Origin: Fimenecus sp052298855
GTDB taxonomy: Bacteria; Bacillota; Clostridia; Oscillospirales; Acutalibacteraceae
DNA: 64,000 bases
NCBI GenBank assembly: GCA_052298855.1
Contig: DAVZXP010000001.1
Span: forward strand, 186,001-250,000
Direction: 5' to 3'
Position 1 is the stretch's first letter. Every line of letters begins with the position of its first letter. This document shows, one piece after another, positions 25,791 through 33,226 of this stretch. The notes beneath the pieces are model-generated. The model saw only the letters and a program-made list of their open reading frames with translations. It was not told where the DNA came from and did not search any database. Both the position numbers and the translations under genes were made by a program.

Positions 25791-25819
25791 TTGAAATATT
25801 CCTACAAATGCTCTATAAT
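25791..25819 (+). promoter_or_regulatory. Promoter of the alcohol dehydrogenase gene
   Basis: TTGAAA at 25791-25796, a 17-bp spacer and TATAAT at 25814-25819, 38 bp before the start codon. Confidence 0.75.
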
Positions 25820-25857
25820 TATCAGCAGATAAACCGTTCAAGAAAGAGATTGATAAA

Positions 25858-26898
25858 ATGCTTACATATACCTATGTATCAAAAGGTAATTTTGAATTAA
25901 GAGAAAAACCGAAGCCCGTGCTTCTCAATGAGCGTGACGCAATTGTCAGGGTCACGCTTGCAAGTATTTGTTCAAGCGATTTACACATTAAGCACGGAAG
26001 CGTTCCCCGTGCCGTCCTCGGTATTACGGTAGGACATGAAATGGTCGGAATTGTCGAGGAAATCGGAAGCGCCGTAACTAACGTCAAAGTCGGCGACAGA
26101 GTGACAGTAAACGTCGAAACATTTTGCGGAGAGTGCTTTTTCTGCAAGCACGGCTACGTCAACAACTGCACAGACAAAAACGGCGGCTGGGCTCTCGGAT
26201 GTCGAATTGACGGCGGTCAGGCGGAATATGTGCGTGTACCCTTTGCCGACCGTGGATTAAATAAAATTCCCGATACCGTCAGCGACAGACAGGCTTTGTT
26301 TGTCGGAGACGTGCTTGCAACAGGATTTTGGGCTGCTCGCATTTCCGAAATAACCGAAGATGACACCGTGCTTATTATCGGCGCAGGTCCAACGGGAATT
26401 TGCACCCTGCTTTGCGTTATGCTTAAAAATCCAAAGCGTATAATCGTGTGTGAAAAGGACGAAAGCCGTATCAAGTTTATAAATGAGCATTACCCCGAGG
26501 TGCTTACGGTTTCGCCCGAAGGCTGTGCTGACTTTGTTCTTAAAAACAGCGACCACGGCGGCGCTGACAGAGTGCTCGAGGTTGCAGGTGCAAACTCAAC
26601 CTTCCGTTTGGCTTGGGAATGTGCAAGACCGAATGCGATTGTAACGGTTGTGGCTCTTTATGACGAGGCGCAGACCTTACCGCTTCCCGAGATGTACGGC
26701 AAAAACCTGATTTTCAAAACAGGCGGCGTAGACGGTTGCGACTGTGACGAAACCATAGCGCTTATCGCACAGGGGAAAATCAACACAGAGCCGTTAATTA
26801 CACACACCTATCCGCTTTCAAAAATCGAAGAAGCCTATGACATTTTCGAAAACAAAAAGGAAAATGTAATCAAGGTTGCGGTTGACTGCCGAAAATAA
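25858..26898 (+). CDS. Zinc-dependent medium-chain alcohol dehydrogenase
   Basis: A 346-residue medium-chain dehydrogenase. Catalytic zinc ligands are Cys in ASICSSDLH (residue 38) and HE in TVGHEMVG (60-61). Structural zinc is held by four Cys in FCGECFFCKHGYVNNC (about 91-105). The nucleotide-binding GAGPTG loop lies near residue 180. The substrate, probably an alcohol, polyol or formaldehyde-like compound, cannot be told. AGAGATTG lies near the start. Its own promoter is at 25791-25819. It is followed after 28 bp by the broken phosphatase gene. Confidence 0.9.
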   Translation: MLTYTYVSKGNFELREKPKPVLLNERDAIVRVTLASICSSDLHIKHGSVPRAVLGITVGHEMVGIVEEIGSAVTNVKVGDRVTVNVETFCGECFFCKHGYVNNCTDKNGGWALGCRIDGGQAEYVRVPFADRGLNKIPDTVSDRQALFVGDVLATGFWAARISEITEDDTVLIIGAGPTGICTLLCVMLKNPKRIIVCEKDESRIKFINEHYPEVLTVSPEGCADFVLKNSDHGGADRVLEVAGANSTFRLAWECARPNAIVTVVALYDEAQTLPLPEMYGKNLIFKTGGVDGCDCDETIALIAQGKINTEPLITHTYPLSKIEEAYDIFENKKENVIKVAVDCRK

Positions 26899-26926
26899 TT
26901 TAATATAACACAAAAGAAGTGTAGCA

Positions 26927-27665
26927 ATGATAAAAATAATGTTCGTTTGCTTGGCTGAGTGTTCATAAGGAAGTATTGGTTTCTCGCATAAAAATCCATT
27001 ATGCTTTTGCCAAAAAGCCTCGCAAGGCGACAGCCTTGCATCATTTCTCGGCTTCGGCATAAAAGATTTTTTATAACTACGAAACTGCAACGCACTTCAA
27101 AATAATATATTTTTGATGCAAGAAAAGGCAAACCCCGCGGATAATGCTAACGCATATCTGCGGGGTTTAACGAATTATTGCGCAAAAAGATGTTGTTTTG
27201 AAGCAAAACTTCCTTATGAACACTCAGCCTTATATTTGTCGTTCGCCGATGGCGGAATTTATACTTAAAGATATGGTTAAACGCAAGGGACTTGAAAACG
27301 AGTTCTTTATTTCATCAAGTGCGACAAGCACCGAAGAAATTTGGAACGGCGTGGGAAAACCCGTTTATCCGCCTGCGAGAGCCGTGCTTGAAGCTCACTC
27401 AATAAAGCCCGACGGCAAGCATGCCGTTCAACTGACTGCGAGCGATTATGACAAATATGATTTGTTTATCGGTATGGACAGCGCAAATATCAGAAATATG
27501 AAGCGTATTCTCCGTGGCGACAGCGACAATAAAATTCACAAGCTTATGGAATATACGGGAAGCGGCGCAGACGTGTCTGATCCGTGGTACACAAGGGATT
27601 TTGAGCGTTGTTATAACGATATTTACAAAGGCTGTGAAGCCCTGTTGAAATCATTAACCGAATAA
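26927..27665 (+). pseudogene. Low-molecular-weight protein-tyrosine phosphatase, split by insertion
   Basis: The two gene halves are both legible. ATG at 26927 gives MIKIMFVCL, the usual LMW-PTP N-terminus with the catalytic Cys (codon 26948-26950), then the reading frame enters the element and stops at 26966-26968. The body resumes at 27231-27236 with YICRSPMAEF and runs to 27665, including the general-acid Asp in SDPWYTRDF. The active-site loop C-x5-R (expected CLGNICR) is therefore cut between the nucleophile and the Arg. The downstream open frame from TTG 27198 lacks the nucleophile, so it cannot be an active phosphatase. The break is caused by the palindromic element at 26953-27229. Confidence 0.85.
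26953..27229. mobile_element. 277-bp MITE-like element with 22-bp perfect inverted ends
   Basis: The ends 26953-26974 and 27208-27229 are perfect inverted repeats of 22 bp. Inside are nested palindromes: GCAAGGC/GCCTTGC (27022-27028 with 27033-27039), TTGCATCA/TGATGCAA (27036-27043 with 27114-27121), and a strong hairpin of arms 27130-27138 and 27160-27168. No transposase is encoded. It sits exactly inside the active-site codons of a phosphatase gene. No clear target-site duplication is seen. It looks like a non-autonomous, structured repeat; whether other copies exist cannot be seen from this window. Confidence 0.75.
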
Positions 27666-27675
27666 ATCATATAAA

Positions 27676-27710
27676 AAACGCTGTGCAAAGCACAGCGTTT
27701 AATTTTTTTA
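27676..27710. terminator. Bidirectional terminator between phosphatase remnant and serS
   Basis: An 11-bp stem (27676-27686 with 27690-27700) with an AAA loop, followed by TAATTTTTTTA on the plus strand. It lies between convergent genes and may also serve serS. Confidence 0.88.
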
Positions 27711-28997
27711 TTTACTCTTCTTTTCGATAAGGCTCTTGCCGCCCATATACATTCTAAGCGGTTCGGGAATTCTGACTGTTCCATCCTCGTTAAGATTGTT
27801 TTCAAGGTAAGCAATCAGCATTCTCGGAGGCGCTACAACAGTGTTGTTAAGCGTGTGTGCAAAATAGTTGCCGTCCTTACCCTTAATTCTGATTCCGAGA
27901 CGTCTTGCCTGTGCGTCTCCGAGGTTTGAGCATGAGCCAACCTCAAAATACTTCTTCTGTCTGGGGCTCCAAGCCTCAACGTCAAGGCTCTTAACTTTGA
28001 GGTCTGCAAGGTCGCCCGAGCAGCATTCAAGAGTTCTTACGGGAATATCGAGGCTGCGGAAGAAATCAACCGTGTTGTTCCAAAGCTTATCATACCACTC
28101 GTCACTCTCCTCAGGCTTACATACAACAACCATTTCCTGTTTTTCGAATTGGTGTATTCTGTAAACGCCTCTCTCCTCGATACCGTGTGCACCAACCTCC
28201 TTACGGAAGCACGGAGAGTAAGAGGTAAGCGCTTTCGGAAGCTCTGCTTCGGGAATGATGGTATCAATAAATTTGCCTATCATTGAATGTTCGCTTGTGC
28301 CGATAAGATAGAGATCCTCGCCCTCAATCTTATACATCATATTTTCCATCTCTGCGAAGCTCATAACGCCTGTTACAACGTCACTTCTTATCATAAACGG
28401 CGGAACATAATATGTAAAGCCTCTGTCAATCATAAAGTCTCTCGCATATGAGAGAATAGCCGAATGAAGTCTTGCAATATCGCCCGAAAGATAATAGAAA
28501 CCGTTACCGCTTGTCTTTCTTGCGGAATCAAGGTCGATACCGTCAAAGGATTCCATTATATCAACGTGATAAGGTATCTCATAATCGGGAACAATCGGCT
28601 CGCCGAATTTTTCAAGCTCAACATTTTCGCTGTCGTCCTTACCTATCGGCACATCCTTGCCGATAATGTTCGGAATAACCATCATTCTCTTTTTGATTTC
28701 AGCAGCAAGCTCCTGCTCCTTAACCTCAAGAGCTTCAAGCTCCTCGTTGATTTCTTTAACTTTTGCCTTTGCACTTTCAGCTTCATCTTTGAGGCCTTTG
28801 CCCATAAACATACCGATTTCCTTGCTGATACGGTTACGGTCGCCTCTCAAAGCGTCGCCCTTTGTTTTTGACTCTCTGTATTCAAGGTCAAGCTTAATCA
28901 CCTCGTCGACCAAAGGAAGCTTTTCGTTCTGAAACTTCTTTTTAATATTTTCCTTTACTGCGTCGGGATTTTCCCTTAAAAATTTAATATCAAGCAT
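27708..28997 (-). CDS. serS: Serine--tRNA ligase
   Basis: A 429-residue class II SerRS. The N-terminal antiparallel coiled coil that grips the long variable arm of tRNA-Ser spans about residues 30-100. Motif 2 is GVYRIHQFEKQEM and motif 3 VAPPRMLIAYLENN. CGGAGG lies 9 nt before the ATG. It lies 31 bp downstream of parB on the same strand, a common place for serS near the origin in Clostridia. Confidence 0.97.
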   Translation of the reverse strand: MLDIKFLRENPDAVKENIKKKFQNEKLPLVDEVIKLDLEYRESKTKGDALRGDRNRISKEIGMFMGKGLKDEAESAKAKVKEINEELEALEVKEQELAAEIKKRMMVIPNIIGKDVPIGKDDSENVELEKFGEPIVPDYEIPYHVDIMESFDGIDLDSARKTSGNGFYYLSGDIARLHSAILSYARDFMIDRGFTYYVPPFMIRSDVVTGVMSFAEMENMMYKIEGEDLYLIGTSEHSMIGKFIDTIIPEAELPKALTSYSPCFRKEVGAHGIEERGVYRIHQFEKQEMVVVCKPEESDEWYDKLWNNTVDFFRSLDIPVRTLECCSGDLADLKVKSLDVEAWSPRQKKYFEVGSCSNLGDAQARRLGIRIKGKDGNYFAHTLNNTVVAPPRMLIAYLENNLNEDGTVRIPEPLRMYMGGKSLIEKKSK

Positions 28998-29028
28998 TTT
29001 TATATCCTCCGATATTCTTAATCATTTA

Positions 29029-29892
29029 TTATTCAAGATTTTCAAACTGTTTTGAAAGCTTTTCAAGGTCTGATTTCGAGAAAAACTCAACCTCGAGAGT
29101 TCCGCTTCCGCCCTTTGAAACGAAAACCTTTACTTTTCTGCCAAGCATTTTTGAAAGTGCAATTTCGACCTCATCATAAAAGATGTCACGCTTCTTTTCA
29201 CGTTTTTCGGGCGATTTTTTTGTTTTCTGTGCGCTCTTTGCAAGTCGCTCTACGTCACGAACGGAAATTCCGTCCTTAACAACAAGCTGTGCGACTCTCG
29301 AAGCCTCTGTCGTATCCTCAAACGAAAGCAACGCCCTTGCGTGTCCCATTGAAATTTTGCCGTCTCTTACAAGATTTGAAATATCCTCGGGGAGATTGAG
29401 CAATCTCAAGCTGTTTGTAACCGCAGTTCTCGATTTGCCGACTTTTTGAGCCGCTTCCTCCTGCGTGAATCCAAATGTGTCAATAAGAGTTTTTATTCCC
29501 TGTGCTTCCTCGATTGCATTGAGATCCTCTCTGTGCAAATTCTCGATAAGAGCAAAAATGCTCTCCTCTTCATCCGTCATCTCACGGATTGTAACGGGAA
29601 CTTCGGTAACCCCTGCCATCCTTGCCGCTCGGTATCTTCTTTCACCTGCAACGAGACGATAACTGCCGTCCGCCATAGGCCTTACAAGCAACGGCTGTAA
29701 AACTCCGTGTTCTTTTATCGAAGCTGAAAGCTCTGCCAATGCCTGTTCTTCAAATATTTTTCTCGGCTGGTCACGGTTAGGCTCTATTTCGTTAATCGAA
29801 AGTCTGACACTTTCGCCCGAAGTCGGTTCCATAGCGTTATCATAAATAAGAGCGCTCATACCCTTACCCAAGCCGCCTTTTTTAGCTGCCAT
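29029..29892 (-). CDS. parB: Chromosome-partitioning protein ParB
   Basis: A 287-residue ParB, which loads at parS sites and spreads as a CTP-dependent clamp. The N-terminal CTP-binding GERRYRAARM motif, ENLHREDLNAIEEAQG, and the helix-turn-helix TQEEAAQKVGKSRTAVTNSLRLLNLP are present, with a C-terminal dimer domain. The N-terminus KKGGLGKGMSALI is the ParA-stimulating peptide. The ATG at 29892 follows AAGGAGG; the upstream extension to 29967 overlaps the lipoprotein gene. Three parS sites lie 1.5-5.2 kb away. Confidence 0.95.
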   Translation of the reverse strand: MAAKKGGLGKGMSALIYDNAMEPTSGESVRLSINEIEPNRDQPRKIFEEQALAELSASIKEHGVLQPLLVRPMADGSYRLVAGERRYRAARMAGVTEVPVTIREMTDEEESIFALIENLHREDLNAIEEAQGIKTLIDTFGFTQEEAAQKVGKSRTAVTNSLRLLNLPEDISNLVRDGKISMGHARALLSFEDTTEASRVAQLVVKDGISVRDVERLAKSAQKTKKSPEKREKKRDIFYDEVEIALSKMLGRKVKVFVSKGGSGTLEVEFFSKSDLEKLSKQFENLE

Positions 29893-29905
29893 ATATTTAT
29901 CCTCC

Positions 29906-30496
29906 TTATGCCTGAGCGTATGCTTTAACTTCTTCCGGATTTGACTTTGCAAAATAATCCTCGTCAAAGAATGAAAGTGCGTTTTGACCGTTATTTGTAG
30001 TGGTCACAATAATATATACTCCGCCTTGATACCAAACGTAATTTGTCTTGTTCGTTTCATAGGTCACTTCTGCGTGCTTTCCGAATTTTTTATCATAAGA
30101 CGAAATTGCGTCATTGAGAACAAAGCCTGTTTTTTCAGTTGTTGCGTACTGTATCTCACAAAGGCGCATATTGTAGTCATATATAAAATACACTACGCTC
30201 TCGACGCCTTCGGAAACAAACGGCAATCCACTCTTTTTTATTGCAAAAAACGGAACTGCGCTGTCATTGACTTGAATTTCAGTCTTAACGCCTAAAGCTT
30301 TTTGCGTTTCTTCAATGCTCATACCCATTTTCGCTCCGAGAACATCCAAATTGCTATATTTGTATGTAACGGCTTCCGTTGTCGTCTCTCCGGTGGTGAT
30401 TACCGGCGCAGGCTCAAACTCCTCGGTTTTTCCGCATGAGGTAAGTAATACGGAAGTCAATACCAATAAAATCGCTATCGGAGTTATATTTTTCAT
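29906..30496 (-). CDS. Putative lipoprotein between parA and parB
   Basis: A 196-residue exported protein. Residues 4-20 form a signal peptide with lipobox LLTSC, followed by a short Thr/Glu-rich linker and a globular domain (about 50-190) with repeated Tyr/Val strands. I recognise no family. The ATG at 30496 follows GGAGG by 8 nt. It lies 13 bp before parB and 14 bp after parA, so it is part of the partition operon, an unusual place for a lipoprotein. A link to partition is not shown by the sequence; it may simply have inserted there. Confidence 0.78.
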   Translation of the reverse strand: MKNITPIAILLVLTSVLLTSCGKTEEFEPAPVITTGETTTEAVTYKYSNLDVLGAKMGMSIEETQKALGVKTEIQVNDSAVPFFAIKKSGLPFVSEGVESVVYFIYDYNMRLCEIQYATTEKTGFVLNDAISSYDKKFGKHAEVTYETNKTNYVWYQGGVYIIVTTTNNGQNALSFFDEDYFAKSNPEEVKAYAQA

Positions 30497-30510
30497 ATAA
30501 CATACCTCCA

Positions 30511-31272
30511 TTACTGCTTTTTCAAAAACTCATCGGCAAGAGCCGCATAGGCAAGCGAACCTTTAGAATTTCTGTCATAATACATAATCGGCTCGCCAAA
30601 GCTCGGCGCTTCCGAAAGTCTGACATTTCTCGGAATAGTTGAGGAATACACCTTTTGCGGAAAGAACTTCTTAACCTCATCAACAACTTGATTTGTAAGA
30701 TTCAGTCTGCCGTCATACATTGTAAGCAGCACGCCCTCAATTTCAATATGAGGATTATAAAGCCTTTTAATCTGCCTGACCGTAGCCATAAGCTGAGCAA
30801 GACCTTCGAGAGCATAATATTCACATTGTATCGGCACAAGGAAGGTGTCGCTTGCGCAAAGTGCGTTAATTGTTATAAGACCGAGCGAGGGTGGGCAATC
30901 AAGGAAAATGTAATCGTAATTGTCCCATATTTCCGCAAGAGCCATCTTGACAAGGCTTTCACGCTTTTCAAGCCCAATCATCTCAACCTCTGCTCCTGCA
31001 AGATTCATATCCGAGGGGAGTAAATCAACGTTTTTGAATTTTGTGTTGATTACCACATCAGAAGCCTTGACAGAATTTATAAGCATATCGTAGGTTGAAT
31101 TTTTGATTTCTCTTTTATTTATACCGTATCCGCTCGTGGAATTTCCCTGTGGGTCAATATCAACAAGCAAAACTTTCTTTCCTAAAGCGCCTATTGCGGC
31201 GGAAAGATTGACGGCAGTTGTGGTTTTACCCACTCCGCCCTTTTGGTTAATAATCGAAATGATTTTAGACAT
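30511..31272 (-). CDS. parA: Chromosome-partitioning ATPase ParA (Soj)
   Basis: A 253-residue ParA/Soj ATPase with deviant Walker A INQKGGVGKTTTAVNL, LLVDIDPQGN and FLDCPPSLG. It moves ParB-parS complexes by nucleoid-bound ATP cycling and, in B. subtilis, also regulates DnaA. GGAG lies upstream of the ATG. It heads the parA-lipoprotein-parB unit, with a parS site about 150 bp upstream. Confidence 0.96.
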   Translation of the reverse strand: MSKIISIINQKGGVGKTTTAVNLSAAIGALGKKVLLVDIDPQGNSTSGYGINKREIKNSTYDMLINSVKASDVVINTKFKNVDLLPSDMNLAGAEVEMIGLEKRESLVKMALAEIWDNYDYIFLDCPPSLGLITINALCASDTFLVPIQCEYYALEGLAQLMATVRQIKRLYNPHIEIEGVLLTMYDGRLNLTNQVVDEVKKFFPQKVYSSTIPRNVRLSEAPSFGEPIMYYDRNSKGSLAYAALADEFLKKQ

Positions 31273-31418
31273 TCGCTTTTCACTCCATATATCTTAAACC
31301 CCGAAACGAGTAGTTTTTCTCCGTTTCGCAACTAAATTTATTGTGTCGTAATATTATAACATAACAATACGCAAAATTAAACACTTTTTGTCAAAAACAA
31401 GAGATTTTTATAAATATT

Positions 31419-31434
31419 TGTTTCACGTGAAACA
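31419..31434. other. parS site 1, between parA and noc
   Basis: A perfect 16-bp palindrome TGTTTCACGTGAAACA, the bacterial consensus for ParB loading. It lies in the 292-bp noc-parA gap. The gap also holds the hairpin at 31437-31472 and otherwise AT-rich sequence with no gene. Confidence 0.97.
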
Positions 31435-31436
31435 CA

Positions 31437-31472
31437 GCAAACGGCGAACTCCGAAAGGAATCCGCCGTTTGC
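31437..31472 (-). terminator. Hairpin downstream of noc
   Basis: A 10-bp stem (31437-31446 with 31463-31472) with an inner TCC-GAAA-GGA helix. On the minus strand it follows noc by about 90 nt and directly precedes parS. There is no T-run, so termination is uncertain. Confidence 0.45.
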
Positions 31473-31564
31473 TTGTGGATGTGGGGTGTGAAAGAGAAGG
31501 ATATGGGTATATATAAAACGGCGAGTGCAACAGGGGTATTTATCACAAACGCCCGTTTTATCGG

Positions 31565-32401
31565 TTATATAGCTTCGTCGGTCTCTCCCGGCAAAGCTAT
31601 GCGGAGCTGTTCCGATTTTGGAATACGGACAACATATTCTATGTATTCCTCGGTTTCGCTCCTTGCGGCATCCGCTTCAACCCCTGCTCGGCGTATGGTG
31701 TCAACCGCATGATTTAATGTATTTATAAACAGTCTGACGTCTCTTATGCCTCTCAAAGGATTACGAGAACTGTTGTTTCTGTTTATCATCTGATTTATCA
31801 TTCGTTCGCTTTCGGCGACGTTTAAGTGCCTGTCAACTATAATTGAAAGCGCTCTTGCCCGCTGATTATCGTCCTCTAACATCAGCAACGCCCTTGCGTG
31901 GCTCTCTGTCAGTCCCGACCTTGCAAGCTCAAATCGCATTTCCTCGGGCAAGCGTAAAATTCTCAATTTGTTCGATACCGTTGACGGTGCAAGTCCTAGC
32001 TTTTGAGCCACTTCCTCTCGACTCATTGCATATTCTCCGACAAGCTTTTCAATCGCATCAGCCTCTTCAAAGAAATTCAAACTCTGTCTTTGCAAATTCT
32101 CGATTATCGAAAACATTGCGGAGTTTTTATCGTCTATGTTTATAACGATTGACGGTATTTTGACCATTCCGACAAGCCTTGCCGCACGAAGCCGCCTTTC
32201 TCCCGAAACAAGCTCGTATTTCTTGTCCTCCCGTCTTCTTACGGTTATCGGCTGGAGAATTCCGTTTTCCCTTATACTCTGTGCAAGATTTTCCAATTCG
32301 TCATAATCAAACCTCTTTCTCGGCTGATTTGGATTCGGAACTATCATAGCCTGTGGAATGTTGTATATTTCCGCCGTGCTTTTCACTCTCTGCTGTTTCA
32401 T
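31565..32401 (-). CDS. noc: ParB-like nucleoid occlusion protein Noc
   Basis: A 278-residue ParB paralog located, like noc of B. subtilis, between rsmG and parA. It has the CTP-binding SGERRLRAARLVG motif, ENLQRQSLNFFEEADAI, and helix-turn-helix SREEVAQKLGLAPSTVSNKLRIL. Noc proteins bind dispersed sites and block division over the nucleoid. The first 20 residues (MKQQRVKSTAEIYNIPQAMI) lack the amphipathic membrane-binding helix of B. subtilis Noc, so it could instead be a second ParB. GGAGG lies 8 nt before the ATG. Confidence 0.82.
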   Translation of the reverse strand: MKQQRVKSTAEIYNIPQAMIVPNPNQPRKRFDYDELENLAQSIRENGILQPITVRRREDKKYELVSGERRLRAARLVGMVKIPSIVINIDDKNSAMFSIIENLQRQSLNFFEEADAIEKLVGEYAMSREEVAQKLGLAPSTVSNKLRILRLPEEMRFELARSGLTESHARALLMLEDDNQRARALSIIVDRHLNVAESERMINQMINRNNSSRNPLRGIRDVRLFINTLNHAVDTIRRAGVEADAARSETEEYIEYVVRIPKSEQLRIALPGETDEAI

Positions 32402-32510
32402 AAAAAAGACCTCCGCAACGCTTGTCCTTGTCTAAAGGATAGCACCACAGAGGTTGTTTGTAAAGAAAAAGCGTTCGTCAATAATCAACGCTGTTTCAAG
32501 GTTTTCGCCA

Positions 32511-33224
32511 TTATTTTATCGGATTTTTTGCGATTTTTGCCGAAGGTCTCGGATACTTTGTCGGAGTTTGCGAAATCTTTTTTATTTCAATAATTCGCCT
32601 TGGCGTTTCTTCGGTCAAATCAAATACTATATCATTTTTAATCTTTCCGCCGAGTATTCCGATTGCCTTTTTAGCTGACTTTATTTCATCATCGGACGCC
32701 GCAGCCTTCATTGAGATAAATTCTCCGCCCACCTTTACAAAGGGCAAGCAATATTCTGAAAGATTTGTGAGATTTGCCACGGCTCTTGCAGTTGCAAAAT
32801 CGTATTTTTCACGGTACTGCGGATTTTGCCCTGCCTCCTCCGCCCTTGCGTGAACAACGTCCGCTTTAACGCCTGTTTCATCAAGCACGTTTTGAATAAA
32901 GCCCAACTTTTTCTTTGTAGAGTCAAGAAAAGTCATTTTTATATCGGGTCTTGTAAGCAAAAGCACCAAGCCGGGAAAACCTGCTCCCGTTCCTACATCG
33001 ATAATTTTTGCATTTTCGGGAATATCCGCTTTCCCGAAAAGTGCAAGACAATCCGCAAAGTGCTTGATTGTTACATCATTAGGTTCGGTTATTGCCGTAA
33101 GGTTAAAGCTTTTATTGGTTTCAACAAGCATTTCGGCATACTTATCGAGCCTTTCAAATGCGTTATCGTCAATTTCAACTCCGAATTTTTGAATTGTAGC
33201 GTATAGCAATTCCATGTTTAACAT
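32511..33224 (-). CDS. rsmG: 16S rRNA (guanine-527-N7)-methyltransferase
   Basis: A 237-residue RsmG that methylates G527 of 16S rRNA using S-adenosylmethionine. The SAM-binding IDVGTGAGFPGLVLLL motif, NLTAITEPND and ATARAVANL segment identify it. GGGGA lies 7 nt before the ATG at 33224, which is 2 nt after the mnmG stop, indicating coupled translation. Confidence 0.96.
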   Translation of the reverse strand: MLNMELLYATIQKFGVEIDDNAFERLDKYAEMLVETNKSFNLTAITEPNDVTIKHFADCLALFGKADIPENAKIIDVGTGAGFPGLVLLLTRPDIKMTFLDSTKKKLGFIQNVLDETGVKADVVHARAEEAGQNPQYREKYDFATARAVANLTNLSEYCLPFVKVGGEFISMKAAASDDEIKSAKKAIGILGGKIKNDIVFDLTEETPRRIIEIKKISQTPTKYPRPSAKIAKNPIK

Positions 33225-33226
33225 AA

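Noticed and set aside
26818..27131. Minus-strand frames of 90-98 residues across the palindromic element
   Set aside because: They begin or end inside the neighbouring dehydrogenase gene and read through inverted repeats. They are better explained as by-products of the repeat.
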